Below, in pieces: positions 17,057 to 25,369 of a stretch of DNA of 64,000 nt. Origin of the DNA: Beijerinckiaceae bacterium (GTDB taxonomy: Bacteria > Pseudomonadota > Alphaproteobacteria > Rhizobiales > Beijerinckiaceae); the NCBI GenBank assembly GCA_027533425.1, contig JAPZUD010000005.1, positions 186,001-250,000 on the forward strand, read 5' to 3'. The notes below the pieces were generated by a model. That model was given only the letters and a program-made list of their open reading frames with translations. It was not told the origin of the DNA and searched no databases. The first letter of the stretch is position 1; each line of letters opens with the position of its first letter. Both the position numbers and the translations under genes were made by a program.

Positions 17057-17818
17057 TTATTCAGCGGCAACCGGAAGCGTTGCGCCTGGTTGGGCATAGA
17101 TCGTGTCGATTGACTCCGTCACGAGTTCGCCGGGCGCAGCGGAAAAGACGACGCGCCCGCCGGCGAGCCCGACAATCCGATCGGCGAAACGGCGAGCAAG
17201 ATCGAGTTGATGGAGGCTCACAACTGTCGTGATGCCGTCTTCCCGGCAGATCCTGTGCAGATCGCCGAGCACCTGGACAGCCGTGGCGGGATCAAGACTG
17301 GCCACGGGTTCATCCGCGAGCATCAGCGTCGGCTGCTGGGCCATGGCCCGCGCAATCCCGACGCGCTGCTGCTGCCCGCCGGACAGCTGATCCGCGCGCG
17401 CAAGCGCACGATCGGCGAGGCCGACCCGATCCAGTATCTCGAGGGCAGCGAGGCGGTCCGCACGGCCGAACGGCAGCAAAGTCCGCAATCCGCCATAGCG
17501 GGAGAGGCGGCCCATGAGGACATTCTCAAGCGCTGTGAGCCGACCAATCAGGTGGTGCTGTTGAAACACCATACCTGTCCGCCGGCGATGTTCCCGCAAC
17601 GTTGTGCTGCTCTCGAAGATGGACCCGAACGCCTCGACATGAATGTCGCCAGATGTTGGCCTGACAAGACCGTTGAAACATCTCAGCAGCGTCGATTTGC
17701 CGGCTCCGGACTTGCCAAGCAGAACAACAAACTGACCGCGCTGAATCTGGATGCTCGCCGAGTCCAGTGCCCGGAGGCTGTTCGCATAGACGACCGAAAC
17801 TTCGCGGGCAGACAGCAT
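17057..17818 (-). CDS. ptxA: Phosphite/phosphonate ABC transporter ATPase, PtxA/PhnC type
   Basis: This 253-residue ATPase has Walker A GKSGAGKST near residues 35-43, the PhnC-type FQQHHLIGRL Q-loop, the signature LSGGQQQRVGIARA, and Walker B LMLADEPVASLD. The start is ATG 17818 with GGGG before it; the longer frame (17893) begins with residues unlike the family and would cover the two dyads of the promoter. It is the first gene of the ptxABCDE-type operon. The same order (ATPase, binding protein, permease, dehydrogenase, LysR) is known from characterised phosphite oxidisers. Confidence 0.87.
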   Translation of the reverse strand: MLSAREVSVVYANSLRALDSASIQIQRGQFVVLLGKSGAGKSTLLRCFNGLVRPTSGDIHVEAFGSIFESSTTLREHRRRTGMVFQQHHLIGRLTALENVLMGRLSRYGGLRTLLPFGRADRLAALEILDRVGLADRALARADQLSGGQQQRVGIARAMAQQPTLMLADEPVASLDPATAVQVLGDLHRICREDGITTVVSLHQLDLARRFADRIVGLAGGRVVFSAAPGELVTESIDTIYAQPGATLPVAAE

Positions 17819-18183
17819 CCAGAACCCCACACCCGTTCGAAAACTTCGAACAAATATCCATAATGTTCGGTATCGGATACGATCTGACTGCAACGTTCGT
17901 GTGACAGCCGTTGCCTGGCGAGCCGGAAAGGCCGGACAAGCGGGACGGGCGGCTTCGATCCTCGGACAGGGACGACCATTGCCTTGCGAAGCGCCTCATG
18001 CGCGCCTGTGCCCGGCCCATCAGCGGCAACCGGGCTCCGGTACGGCTCGCTTTGTCGCCCATCTCCTTGCTTACCGGGCCACGCCCGAAAACTCAGCCTT
18101 CAGCATGCAACCGCGAAAAATCGACCTGCGTGCAAGAGGCCGCTTTCATGGCCTTGCGAACCGGAACGACCCTGCGCGCGTGA
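17819..18183. other. Upstream region of the ptx operon
   Basis: This 365-bp region separates the ptx operon from the hydrolase gene (which reads toward it). It contains the two dyads at 17835-17880 and a CTGTCAC half-site (minus strand, 17901-17907). No convincing gene is present; small frames in it (for example 17901-18227 plus) have no family resemblance. Confidence 0.5.
17835..17880 (-). promoter_or_regulatory. Two inverted repeats upstream of ptxA (possible regulator sites)
   Basis: GTTCGAA-AAC-TTCGAAC is a perfect 7-bp inverted repeat at 17835-17851, 17 bp before the ptxA start. A second, GTATC-G-GATAC at 17870-17880, is a perfect 5-bp arm dyad that can extend with one mismatch (TCGGTATC/GATACGA). 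The interval around them is A/T-richer than the surroundings. Dyads near the promoter fit binding by the PtxE-like LysR protein encoded in the same operon, but which protein binds is unknown. Confidence 0.5.
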
Positions 18184-19509
18184 TTACTCGCGCGGGTTCA
18201 CCCGTGCTGTCCATGGACCAGGCATGAAGCCGGGCATAAACAGGCACGTGCCGCCGTATCGGAGCCTGGCGGCCTCGCAATGCGCTTGGACCATGGCCTC
18301 GCCCGGACGGTTGCCCGTTTCAATCCAGCCCTGGAGCGCCTTCAGGATGGCGGGGTAATGCGGCGGGCTCGTCTTCGAGTGCTGGTGGTCATCCACAAAG
18401 GTCTGGAATAGTCGCTGCCCGTTGCCGGCGGCTTCAATGACCCGGCGATACTCATGCTGCTGTTCCACGAAAACGGTCGAATCGCGGACCTGATGCATGG
18501 TGATCACCGGGATGTCGATCCGGCCTGTTGGGTCGCTGTCGGCAGCCAGCGCGCGAACGGCTCCGGGGTCGGCGCGCACCCGCATCACCCGCCGGTTGAA
18601 GGCCTCGTCATCCGACGTGCCGCGATAGACGACCCTGTCATTTCCGAAAGGAGATTTCCCGTCGGTGATGAAATCCGCTATGTCCCGGAACACGAAGGTT
18701 GCCCACTGGATATGGGCGAGCAGGGCGCCCGGGGGGATGCGACTTGCAGCAGCCATGTCACGCAGGGCGCGTTGCTGGGCCTCGCTCCGCTCCTCCGGCT
18801 TCAGGTTGGCGCCGGTACAGTGATTGAACCATGTGGCAACCTGCTGTCTGGTGAGGCTGGATCCGGGCGTCAATCCTGTGCCAAGGGATTCCGGCGCCTC
18901 GCCCGGCGCGGGGTGTACATTGCAAATGGCCTGGAAGGCGGCACGCACGTCCATGCGCATATCGTAACCGCGGGTTCCTCCGGCAAGCACGCCGGAGGTG
19001 AGCATCGCGCCATCATAGGGACGCTTGCCCGAAGCATCGGGCGTGTTGAACTTCTCGATCAGGATCGCGCCGACATTCCCGCCCCAGGATTGGCCATGGA
19101 CGATCGTATATTTCGGCTGCCCGAAGGCCGCGATGTAGAGTTTGCGGGCATTGTCGGCATCCTCCGCGCCCTGCGTCACGCCGAAGCCGCCGCGACGGCG
19201 GCTTGTGGCGATCCAATCATAGCCCTCGCGCACCGTTTCAATGAAGCGTTCGAGATCCTCGTCGGTCATTGCGGCATCCGGCTTGCGCATGCGCGGCCCG
19301 CCATAGGTGTGGACGATCAGCGAGCCGTTGCCATTTTCGGGTCGCGCGATGAGGATGTGAGCGCCATTCGGGTCTTCCACCGTGTAACAGCGGATGCCGG
19401 AGCCAATCTTGTCCGGGCAAGATCGCGGTGTGGGCGTTTGCGCGAGAGATGGCAGGCAGGACAGGGCCAACACCAGGCAGCCCGGCACGACGCGGAAAAG
19501 GGACTTCAT
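18184..19509 (-). CDS. Exported alpha/beta hydrolase
   Basis: The 441-residue protein starts at ATG 19509 (AGAGG in front) with a signal peptide (MKSLFRVVPGCLVLALSCLPSLAQ). The mature part has the alpha/beta-hydrolase nucleophile elbow GQSWGG near residue 140, an oxyanion-type HTYGGPRM near 70, and a late DDHQHS with a probable catalytic His. This resembles exported peptidase-like or esterase-like hydrolases, but I cannot name the substrate. It lies downstream of tRNA-Gln on the same strand and upstream of the ptx operon, with 365 bp between them, so it need not belong to the phosphorus island. Confidence 0.75.
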   Translation of the reverse strand: MKSLFRVVPGCLVLALSCLPSLAQTPTPRSCPDKIGSGIRCYTVEDPNGAHILIARPENGNGSLIVHTYGGPRMRKPDAAMTDEDLERFIETVREGYDWIATSRRRGGFGVTQGAEDADNARKLYIAAFGQPKYTIVHGQSWGGNVGAILIEKFNTPDASGKRPYDGAMLTSGVLAGGTRGYDMRMDVRAAFQAICNVHPAPGEAPESLGTGLTPGSSLTRQQVATWFNHCTGANLKPEERSEAQQRALRDMAAASRIPPGALLAHIQWATFVFRDIADFITDGKSPFGNDRVVYRGTSDDEAFNRRVMRVRADPGAVRALAADSDPTGRIDIPVITMHQVRDSTVFVEQQHEYRRVIEAAGNGQRLFQTFVDDHQHSKTSPPHYPAILKALQGWIETGNRPGEAMVQAHCEAARLRYGGTCLFMPGFMPGPWTARVNPRE

Positions 19510-19953
19510 GGCGCGCCTCTTGGCATGGGTTCCTGCTGTCCGAGCCAATCGTCACCCGATCGGTCGTTCCCTTGAAATCCTAGTGCATTCAAGGCCTCGA
19601 CACCAGCGCGCGAGGCAGGCTCGCAAGATCGGTCATCCGTTGATGGGGAGCGGACCCGATGGGGCAGAGCCACATGGGCGCTTTCGGGGCCGCATTCCTT
19701 TCGATCGCCCGCGAGATCGCGCGGGCCGGTTCACGTTTGCGAAGACCGAATACACCAAGGAGGGTGGCGTTGGCCCGCAAGACGCCGATATCGAGGCCCG
19801 CACCATACCATTCCACGACGAAACAGGGGTGAACATCGTCTCGGCCTTCTGGCGCATGGCAGTCAGGCGCGCGAAGGACCGGGAGTCGAGGGATCGAAAA
19901 TCACGACGATTGATGAACCTTCCCGAGACGATCAGAGACGTGATCGAGAAAAC
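19510..19953. other. Gene-free interval between the hydrolase and tRNA-Gln
   Basis: The 444 bp hold the promoter side of the hydrolase gene. Small open frames on the minus strand (19589-19816, 19633-19857) lack ribosome-binding sites and family resemblance. I see no integrase remnant or clear terminal repeat, although the position next to a tRNA would suit one. Confidence 0.4.
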
Positions 19954-20028
19954 TGGCTGGGGCGCCAGGATTCGAACCTGGGCATGGCGGAATCAAAATC
20001 CACTGCCTTACCGCTTGGCTACGCCCCA
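19954..20028 (-). tRNA. tRNA-Gln (anticodon TTG)
   Basis: Read on the minus strand, a 75-nt cloverleaf starts with TGGGGCG and ends with CGCCCCA followed by an encoded GCCA end. The anticodon arm GTGGA-TTTTGAT-TCCGC gives anticodon TTG, and the T-arm carries GGTTCGAATCC. All acceptor pairs are intact. It lies at the right edge of the phosphorus-related region. Confidence 0.95.
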
Positions 20029-20231
20029 AGACCTGAGGGGTTCCGTTTAGCCGCTTCGTTCCCGGTCAGCAACTGCGGATTTGCCGGGCGGGGGCGCCTT
20101 TCTTGCCGCACGGGCCGTCGGACGGGGGAAAACGCGGCCCGCCAAAAATTCCGGCCATGCCCTCCTTTTTCCCGTCAATCACCCTTGCCCTGCCGGCGAG
20201 AGAGTTCTATACGGGCGCCTCCGCTGGTCTT

Positions 20232-20308
20232 CGGAGTGTAGCGCAGCCTGGTAGCGCACCTCGTTCGGGACGAGGGGGTCGCAGGTTCGAATCCTGCCAC
20301 TCCGACCA
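20232..20308 (+). tRNA. tRNA-Pro (anticodon CGG)
   Basis: A 77-nt tRNA with acceptor CGGAGTG/CACTCCG, D-arm AGCGCAGCCTGGTAGCGC, anticodon stem-loop CTCGT-TCGGG-ACGAG with anticodon CGG, and T-arm GGTTCGAATCC. The CCA end is encoded. It is divergent from tRNA-Gln and convergent with the epimerase gene at 20385-21566. Confidence 0.96.
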
Positions 20309-20384
20309 GCCGGTTTCCCGTTTCCCGCATCATCCGTCAGCGTTCCGGCCGCGAAAGCGGTCCGGCGGACCCTGCCGGCTATGC

Positions 20385-21566
20385 TCACGCCCCGTAGTAG
20401 CGCCGGGCCTCCTGTGCGACCAGGAAGATCTGGAAGAGCCCGCTCGCAGGCACGGTGTCGATCGAGATATCGCCGGAGCCGTTGAATTTCTCGTACCAGC
20501 CACCCCGGAACGGACCGGACAGATAGGTCGAGATGAGCGCCTCGATCATCGGATCGGCGGCTTCATCAGCCCGGTCGATCCCGGCTTCGGCCTGCGCCAG
20601 CCATGCCCGGATCAGTGCGGATTGCGAAGCGAGGCTGCGGGTGCCGGACACGACCGCCTGGCTGGTATTGATCGCATCGATCAGGAAGCCATGTTTCGGC
20701 TCGGCCGCGCGGAGCGCTGCTCCGAGGAAATGCGTCGCCAGCGGCGAGGCTGGCTGGCCATACAGGCGCTCGTAGCGCCGGATGATCGCGGTCCACTCTG
20801 CCATTTGCGCCGGAACAACGACCGAGGCATCGTTCTCGTCGCGGATCGGCCGCCAGGCATGGTCATAGGCCTCAGGAAGAAGGCCGGTCGTCTTGTCGAG
20901 CAGGGCCCGCTCGAGCAGGCGGCGATAGCGGGTCGCCCGCAGGGCCGCTTCGGGATGGCTGAGATGCTCCACGGCGCCCAGAAGCGCGGTCAGCATGGCG
21001 ATTGTCGTGGCCTGATGGCGGCGATCCGCATCGGGCAGGCCGTCACGCAGGTCTCCGGCGGCATCGGTCAGCGCCGTCTCGACAAAGCCCATCACCATGT
21101 CGAGCAAGGCACGGATCTTCGCATCGCCGGTCGCGCGGGCCAGGGCCGTGAGCGCCATGATCGCATAGGCATGATCGATCGTGTCGCGCTGCGGGTCCGC
21201 GACAGACCCATCCGGGGTGAGCATATGGACGAAACCTGGCTGGCCATCCGGCGCCCAGGCCTTCTCGATGATACGTTCAAGGCCACGGCAGGCGAGCCGG
21301 ATGCCATCACCCCAGCCGAGCTGCCAGGCCTGGGTGCAGACATAGATCTGCTGCCATTGCACGGCCGTGCTGCGCAGGACCAAGGTGTCCGGCGTGCCAT
21401 CGAAGAAGAAGGTCTCGTGAAAGCCGCCGCGTTTTGCGTCCCAGCCCTTCTCGAACCAGAAGGGCAGCGCATCGCGCTTGAGCCAGGTCACCAGTTGCTC
21501 GCTCGCGGTCGAGGGCAGGCGTCCTGGCCCTGCCTTGCGTTGAGCCATGCCCGTGGCTGCGGTCAT
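20385..21566 (-). CDS. AGE-family sugar isomerase/epimerase
   Basis: The 393-residue protein resembles the N-acylglucosamine 2-epimerase / mannose isomerase family, which fold as an (alpha/alpha)6 barrel. Recognisable parts are WFEKGWDAKRGGFHETFFFDG at the start, a central RDTIDHAYAIMAL, RHQATTIAMLTAL, and the C-terminal GGWYEKFNGSGD. Such enzymes interconvert mannose/fructose or their derivatives, and the precise sugar is not predictable here. ATG 21566 is the first start; ATG 21548 is also possible. It is separated from folP on the opposite strand by 173 bp. Confidence 0.8.
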   Translation of the reverse strand: MTAATGMAQRKAGPGRLPSTASEQLVTWLKRDALPFWFEKGWDAKRGGFHETFFFDGTPDTLVLRSTAVQWQQIYVCTQAWQLGWGDGIRLACRGLERIIEKAWAPDGQPGFVHMLTPDGSVADPQRDTIDHAYAIMALTALARATGDAKIRALLDMVMGFVETALTDAAGDLRDGLPDADRRHQATTIAMLTALLGAVEHLSHPEAALRATRYRRLLERALLDKTTGLLPEAYDHAWRPIRDENDASVVVPAQMAEWTAIIRRYERLYGQPASPLATHFLGAALRAAEPKHGFLIDAINTSQAVVSGTRSLASQSALIRAWLAQAEAGIDRADEAADPMIEALISTYLSGPFRGGWYEKFNGSGDISIDTVPASGLFQIFLVAQEARRYYGA

Positions 21567-21739
21567 GGGGCACCCCTTGTTTCATCCAGAGGTGATTCGT
21601 TTACCATGCCGTTCGTCCATTTTTGGTTACGATCCATCCCTTTTCAGCCGGATAGCGGCAGGGTCCGTTGTCACGATTCCAGTGAAGCGCTAAGAGCCTC
21701 GGCATCCTGTTCCGCGAGACAAGGGCTCCCGCCAGCGCC

Positions 21740-22693
21740 ATGATCGATTTGCCCCTGCCCAACGCCGCTCCGGTCCGGCTCGCGGCGCCCTGGCCGGCTT
21801 TGCCGGAGACGGGCCCGCTGATCATGGGCATCATCAACGTGACGCCGGATTCCTTCTCCGATGGCGGGCAATTCGGCACGCATGCCGAGGCGATCGCACA
21901 AGCGCGAAGGCTGGCAGCCGAAGGAGCGGACATTCTCGATATCGGCGGCGAGTCGACCCGCCCGGGCGCGGCAGCCATCGGGCTCGAGGAAGAGATCTCC
22001 CGCGTCGTGCCGGTCATCCGCGCGCTGGCGGCGGATACGGGCCTGCCGGTGATTTCGGTCGACAGCTACAAGGCCGGGACAACGCGGGAGGCGCTGGCGG
22101 CCGGCGCGCGCATCGCCAACGATGTCTGGGGGCTGCAGCGCGAGCCGGCGCTGGCGGATGTGGTGCAGGCGGCCGGCGCCGGACTCTGCCTGATGCATAA
22201 CCGCGACACGAAGGACCCTTCGATCGACATTGTCGAGGACATGAAAAGCTTCTTCGCGCGGTCATTGTCCATCGCCTCCCGCGCCGGCATTCCGGGAGAC
22301 AGGATCGTGCTCGATCCCGGGATCGGCTTCGGCAAGACCCTGGAGCAGAATCTCGCGGCCATCCGGGGCATCCCTGCGATCAAGGCGGAATTCGGCCATG
22401 CCATCCTGCTCGGCGTCTCGCGGAAATCCTTCCTCGGCCTGCTGACCGACCGCCCGGTGACGGAACGCCTGCCGGGTACGCTGGCGGCCGGGATCTACGG
22501 CCTCGCGGTCGGGGCCGATATCCTCCGCGTCCATGATGTGGCGCCCCACCGGGATGCCTTCCGTGTGCTGGCCGCCCTTGTGCAGGGGCACGCTTCTGCC
22601 CTTGGCATTTCTGGCAGGCCCGATCCCGTTTCTGGCAGGCCCGATCCCCTTTTTGCCACGCCCAAACCCCTTTCTGCCACGCCAAGGAGCTGA
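21740..22693 (+). CDS. folP: Dihydropteroate synthase
   Basis: This 317-residue enzyme joins para-aminobenzoate to 7,8-dihydropterin pyrophosphate in folate synthesis. The signatures MGIINVTPDSFSDGG near residues 35-50, DIGGESTRPGA near 75-86, SVDSYKA, NDVWGLQ, and the C-terminal LLGVSRKSFLG are all present. The last 28 residues are an odd tail made of short repeats (SGRPDP twice, then FATPKP and SATPR), encoded by four 21-bp units. The gene is followed 2 bp later by folB and then folK, forming a folate operon. Confidence 0.95.
   Translation: MIDLPLPNAAPVRLAAPWPALPETGPLIMGIINVTPDSFSDGGQFGTHAEAIAQARRLAAEGADILDIGGESTRPGAAAIGLEEEISRVVPVIRALAADTGLPVISVDSYKAGTTREALAAGARIANDVWGLQREPALADVVQAAGAGLCLMHNRDTKDPSIDIVEDMKSFFARSLSIASRAGIPGDRIVLDPGIGFGKTLEQNLAAIRGIPAIKAEFGHAILLGVSRKSFLGLLTDRPVTERLPGTLAAGIYGLAVGADILRVHDVAPHRDAFRVLAALVQGHASALGISGRPDPVSGRPDPLFATPKPLSATPRS
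22608..22691 (+). repeat. Four 21-bp imperfect tandem repeats at the end of folP
   Basis: Four consecutive 21-bp units (22608, 22629, 22650, 22671) all begin with TTTCTG or TTTTTG. The first two are nearly identical (TTTCTGGCAGGCCCGATCCC) and the last two share TGCCACGCC. The period is seven codons, so the FolP tail keeps its frame. The last unit also supplies AAGGAG, the ribosome-binding site of folB. It is a coding microsatellite rather than a CRISPR, having no spacers. Confidence 0.75.
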
Positions 22694-22695
22694 TC

Positions 22696-23082
22696 ATGGC
22701 CACCGGTCTTATCAGGGGCGATGTCATCCGCCTCAGCCGCATCGGCATTTTCGCCTATCACGGCGTGTACGAGGAAGAGGGTCGGCTTGGCCAGCGCTTC
22801 TACCTCACGCTTGAACTCGGGCTTGATCTCGGTCCGGCCGGGCGCAGCGACGACCTCAACCAGACCGTGTCCTATGCCGATATTGCGACGCGCGTGCAGG
22901 AGATCGCCGTCAGCCAGCGCTTCCAGATCATCGAGGCTCTGGCCGAGGCGATTGCCGGCGACCTGCTGGTCAATTTCCCGCGGCTGCGCGAAGTCGCCGT
23001 GACGGTCGAGAAGCCGCATGCGGCGGTGATGGCGATCCTCGAGACGCTGTCGGTGACGATCCACCGCGTCCGGGGTGCCTGA
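22696..23082 (+). CDS. folB: Dihydroneopterin aldolase
   Basis: The 128-residue protein has the FolB pattern: an N-terminal IFAYHGVYEEEGRLGQRF segment with the catalytic Tyr and Glu, the tetrahydropterin-binding LNQTVSYADI, and a late VTVEKPHA. It cleaves dihydroneopterin to hydroxymethyl-dihydropterin, one step before FolK. It begins with AAGGAG about 8 bp upstream, inside the last repeat unit of folP, and ends one base before the folK ATG. Confidence 0.93.
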   Translation: MATGLIRGDVIRLSRIGIFAYHGVYEEEGRLGQRFYLTLELGLDLGPAGRSDDLNQTVSYADIATRVQEIAVSQRFQIIEALAEAIAGDLLVNFPRLREVAVTVEKPHAAVMAILETLSVTIHRVRGA

Positions 23083-23083
23083 C

Positions 23084-23605
23084 ATGGTGGTGACTGAATT
23101 GGCGGAGGGCGCCTCCGGCGTGACCGCCTGTCTCGCCCTCGGCAGCAATCTCGGCGACAAGGTCGGGCATCTGCGTCAGGCGGCGGCTGCGATCGCACAG
23201 CTTCCGCAGACGCGGATCCTCGCGCAATCCTCGATCTACCGCACACCGCCCTGGGGCAAGACCGATCAGGACTGGTTTGCCAATGCGGCCCTGAGCGTGG
23301 AAACCGCATTATCTCCCCACGCCCTGCTGGAAGCGGTGCTGGAGATCGAACGCCGGCTCGGCCGCATCCGTCGCGAACGCTGGGGCCCGCGCATCATCGA
23401 TATCGATGTGCTGGCGCACGGCGATGTCGTGCTGGCTACCGACACGCTCACCCTGCCCCATCCGGCGATGACCGAGCGCGCTTTCGTGCTGGTCCCCCTG
23501 AACGAAATTGCCCCGGATCTGGTGATCCGGGGCAAGACAGTCAGGCACTGGCTCGCCGCGCTGGATGCCACCGGCATCACGCCGATGGTGCCGCTGGCAG
23601 CCTGA
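23084..23605 (+). CDS. folK: 2-amino-4-hydroxy-6-hydroxymethyldihydropteridine pyrophosphokinase
   Basis: This 173-residue enzyme pyrophosphorylates hydroxymethyl-dihydropterin, feeding FolP. It has the HPPK signatures LALGSNLGDKVGHL near the N-terminus, the YRTPPWGKTDQDWF region, and the metal-binding RWGPRIIDIDVL near residue 100, plus LPHPAMTERAFVLVPL. ATG 23084 follows the folB stop by one base; a GTG at 23075 is an alternative start. It completes the folP-folB-folK operon. Confidence 0.94.
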   Translation: MVVTELAEGASGVTACLALGSNLGDKVGHLRQAAAAIAQLPQTRILAQSSIYRTPPWGKTDQDWFANAALSVETALSPHALLEAVLEIERRLGRIRRERWGPRIIDIDVLAHGDVVLATDTLTLPHPAMTERAFVLVPLNEIAPDLVIRGKTVRHWLAALDATGITPMVPLAA

Positions 23606-23632
23606 GAGGGCCTCAGCCCCTGGGCCTGTTCC

Positions 23633-24211
23633 TCAGCCCTGTCGCCAGCTGCGAACGGCCCACCAGCTCGCCGGGAGCAGCGCAGCACCGAGGCCGACCT
23701 TCAGCAGCGTGGCATAGCCGAAGGGCGCGACGCCCTTGGCGAAGGCAAGTTCCGGGCCGATCAGCGTGGCAAGCCAGGCATAACCGGGCACGAAGTTGAT
23801 CACATGGCCCAGCGAGAGCACCGCCAGCGCGCCGACAACCGAATGCGTGTAGCCCCGCTCGGCCAGATAGCCCGTGGCCATGGCGGCGAGCAGGAAGCCG
23901 ACGAGATAGCCGCCAGTCGGGCCCATCATGTAGGCAAGGCCGGCGCCCGAGGCGAAGACCGGCAGGCCGAGAGCACCTTCCGCCAGATAGGCGAGGATGG
24001 TGAGGCCGCCCAGCCTCCAGCCATAGGCCGCGCCGATCATCATCACGACGAGCGACTGCATGGTCATCGGCACGGGATAGAACGGAATCTGGATTTTCGC
24101 CGAAAGGGCGAGCAGCATCGTGCCGACCAGCACGAGCATGCCATCGCGCAGAATATTGCGCTCGCGGGAACCGAGGGCCTGCTGGATCAGGGTTGCGGTG
24201 GCAACACGCAT
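23633..24211 (-). CDS. bioY: Biotin transporter BioY
   Basis: The 192-residue membrane protein is a BioY-type S component. It has about six hydrophobic segments and the family motifs IPFYPVPMTMQSL, GWRLGGLTILAYLAEGALGLPVF and MGPTGGYLVGFLLAA. It binds biotin in the membrane and works alone or with an ECF module. ATG 24211 is preferred because AAGGAG stands 7 bp upstream. No bioM or bioN lies nearby. It converges with folK. Confidence 0.92.
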   Translation of the reverse strand: MRVATATLIQQALGSRERNILRDGMLVLVGTMLLALSAKIQIPFYPVPMTMQSLVVMMIGAAYGWRLGGLTILAYLAEGALGLPVFASGAGLAYMMGPTGGYLVGFLLAAMATGYLAERGYTHSVVGALAVLSLGHVINFVPGYAWLATLIGPELAFAKGVAPFGYATLLKVGLGAALLPASWWAVRSWRQG

Positions 24212-24437
24212 AAAGCATCTCCTTATCAACCTGAATGACGCCGCCGCTCAGGGCCGACGAAACTGGTGGCCACCCTTCCCGCAGCGGAAACGGGTTTCCG
24301 GGCGGAACAAGCTGCCGTCGGCTTCACGATTCCCAACGCGGCTTCCCTCGTATAAGCAACTCCGGGCCAAAGGTAAAATGCACCGAAGCGCATGTTTTGC
24401 TGCCGAGGAGTCATTTTCCGAACAAGGAGTCGTGGCG

Positions 24438-25346
24438 TTGGACCCCGCTTTCGATCGATCCCCCCCTGCCCAGTCGGGCATCCTGCTGCCCGTTGCCGAG
24501 GGAATCCGCCGGATCATCGCCAATAATCCCGGGCCTTTTACCTTCACAGGCACCTGTACCTATGTGGTCGGGACCGGGGAAGTCAGTGTCATTGATCCGG
24601 GCCCCGAGGATGCCGCCCATATCGAGGCGCTGCTGCTGGCGCTCCGCCATGAACGCATTGCCCGCATTCTCGTAACGCATACCCATCGCGACCATTCCCC
24701 GGGCGCGCGGCTGCTTGCCGAGCGGACGGGGGCTGCCATCCTCGGCTGCGCACCGCACCGGGCCTCCCGCGCGGCTCTCGACAGCGAGGCGCCGCGGCTC
24801 GATGCCAGCGCCGATCTCGACCATGCTCCCGACCGGGTGCTGGCCGAGGGCGAGCGCGTTGAAGGCGATGACCATGCCTTCACCGTCATCGAGACGCCCG
24901 GCCACACGGCCAACCATCTCGCCTTTGCACTGGAAGGCACCGGCATGATGTTTTCCGGCGATCATGTGATGGGGTGGTCGACCTCGATCGTCGCGCCGCC
25001 GGACGGGGCCATGTCCGCCTATCTCGCCAGCCTGGACAAGCTCGCTTCCCGCGAGGATGACCGCGCCTACTGGCCCGGCCATGGTGGCCCGGTTGCGGAT
25101 CCGCGGCGATTCACGCGGGCGCTGCTCGGCCACCGGCGGCAGCGGGAATTGCAGATTCTCGATGTGCTGGGCCGCGGGCCGGCGCGGATTCCGCAGCTTG
25201 TCGCCGCGAATTACCAGGGCCTTGATCCACGCCTTGTCGGGGCGGCTGGCCTTTCCACCTTCGCGCATCTCGAGGATCTCGTGGCCCGCGGGCTGGTCAT
25301 GGCGGATGGCGCGGTAACGCTGGACGCGCTCTACAGCCGGACCTAG
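24438..25346 (+). CDS. MBL-fold metallo-hydrolase (LACTB2-like)
   Basis: The protein has the metallo-beta-lactamase motifs THTHRDHSPGA, GHTANH, SGDHVMG and PGHGGP, followed by a C-terminal winged-helix domain (QLVAANYQG...LVARGLVMADG), the layout of LACTB2-like enzymes. The start is uncertain: TTG 24438 has AAGGAG 8 bp upstream and gives 302 residues starting at the conserved part; ATG 24378 would add 20 residues. LACTB2 relatives are RNases or thioesterases, and the substrate here is unknown. Confidence 0.82.
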   Translation: MDPAFDRSPPAQSGILLPVAEGIRRIIANNPGPFTFTGTCTYVVGTGEVSVIDPGPEDAAHIEALLLALRHERIARILVTHTHRDHSPGARLLAERTGAAILGCAPHRASRAALDSEAPRLDASADLDHAPDRVLAEGERVEGDDHAFTVIETPGHTANHLAFALEGTGMMFSGDHVMGWSTSIVAPPDGAMSAYLASLDKLASREDDRAYWPGHGGPVADPRRFTRALLGHRRQRELQILDVLGRGPARIPQLVAANYQGLDPRLVGAAGLSTFAHLEDLVARGLVMADGAVTLDALYSRT

Positions 25347-25348
25347 GC

Positions 25349-25369
25349 AGGACGGCGCAGGCCCGTCCT
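25349..25369. terminator. Hairpin between two converging genes
   Basis: AGGACGG (25349-25355) pairs with CCGTCCT (25363-25369) around a 7-nt loop. It lies at the shared 3' ends of the MBL-fold and DUF1499 genes, where a bidirectional terminator is expected. There is no clear T-run, so it may depend on other factors. Confidence 0.4.

Noticed and set aside
17881-17910. Pho box ahead of the ptx operon
   Set aside because: Two TGAC elements on the plus strand are 17 bp apart rather than 11, and only one matches the half-site consensus well.
22608-22691. Possible CRISPR array
   Set aside because: The repeats are contiguous with no spacers and lie in a coding frame; they are a coding tandem repeat.
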